The notes below the pieces were generated by a model. The model worked only from the letters and a program-made list of their open reading frames with translations, had not been told where the DNA came from and made no database searches. A stretch of DNA of 5,415 bases from the NCBI GenBank assembly GCA_017457465.1, contig JAFTHJ010000002.1, positions 1-5,415 on the forward strand. Direction: 5' to 3'. Both the position numbers and the translations under genes were made by a program. Position 1 is the stretch's first letter; every line of letters begins with the position of its first letter. This stretch comes from Clostridia bacterium (GTDB lineage: Bacteria; Bacillota; Clostridia; Oscillospirales; CAG-272). This document shows, in pieces, positions 5,248 to 5,415 of this stretch.

Positions 5248-5415
5248 TTAGTTTTCTTCTGTTTCGTTAAAAATTTTGTTTCCGCAAAGCGAAATGAGCA
5301 ACGCCTCAAGGTCGGCATCGTCATCATATGTCAGCTCAACTACCTTTTTCTTGGTCGAGCGGGATATTCTGACCTTTCTTCCGAGCGAGGACATAGCGCG
5401 TCTCTCAAGCTCACG
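5248..5415 (-). CDS. parB: ParB/Spo0J-like partition protein, C-terminal end (partial)
   Basis: The reading frame is open from the right window edge to a TAA stop at 5250-5248, giving the last 55 residues of a protein whose start lies outside the window. They begin RELERRAMSSLGRKVRIS, continue with a KKK-containing stretch and an acidic DDDADLEAL helix, and end in ETEEN. This matches the C-terminal dimerisation domain of ParB/Spo0J: an ERR-x-LG-x-KV strand, a lysine-rich patch and a short DLEAL helix before the end. In the family, this domain dimerises ParB and binds DNA non-specifically, while the missing central and N-terminal parts bind parS and CTP. The stop lies 20 nt before serS, so the two are probably co-transcribed. 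A parB next to serS suggests an origin-proximal locus. The match rests on remembered family features only; a Noc-type paralogue cannot be excluded from the tail. Confidence 0.82.
   Translation of the reverse strand, partial: RELERRAMSSLGRKVRISRSTKKKVVELTYDDDADLEALLISLCGNKIFNETEEN

Noticed and set aside
5228..5415. Serine T-box leader before serS
   Set aside because: The sequence directly upstream is the parB coding end plus a 20-nt gap, leaving no room for the specifier stem, antiterminator and terminator.
1..5415. CRISPR array or tandem repeat array
   Set aside because: No regularly spaced direct repeats are visible on either strand.

Overview
The window looks like chromosomal DNA from a low- to mid-GC Clostridia-type Firmicute. 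An Oscillospiraceae/Ruminococcaceae-like gut bacterium would fit, but that is inference from protein style and gene order; the genus cannot be read from the sequence. Every supported gene lies on the minus strand, so transcription runs from position 5415 towards position 1.

In transcription order: the 3' end of a parB/spo0J-like chromosome-partitioning gene enters at the right edge (5415-5248). It is followed after 20 nt by serS, seryl-tRNA synthetase (5227-3947). A 100-nt gap with a strong hairpin comes next, then an unrecognised two-membrane-segment protein with a CEDC motif (3846-3154). After 20 nt come rarA/mgsA, an AAA+ replication-recombination ATPase (3133-1910), and gtrA, a small four-helix membrane protein (1913-1389). 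The rarA stop and gtrA start overlap as ATGA. A terminator-like hairpin and a second hairpin close this block. The tight spacing suggests one operon or two sub-operons divided by the hairpin after serS.

A separate unit holds tRNA-Ser(GCU) at 1242-1151. Its promoter matches the sigma-A consensus exactly (TTGACA, 17 bp, TATAAT) and sits below an A-rich UP-like tract; a 12-bp terminator lies just after the encoded CCA. A more A/T-rich gene of unknown function (1064-198) follows. It has its own extended -10 promoter overlapping the tRNA terminator and ends in another strong terminator. The last ~80 bases (1-80) hold a GC-rich hairpin and no gene.

The genes are mostly housekeeping: chromosome segregation, serine charging of tRNA, and fork repair. 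SerRS and one of its tRNA substrates lie about 2.7 kb apart. I see no clear new multi-gene system. The least explained parts are the two unknown membrane proteins and the hairpin after serS.
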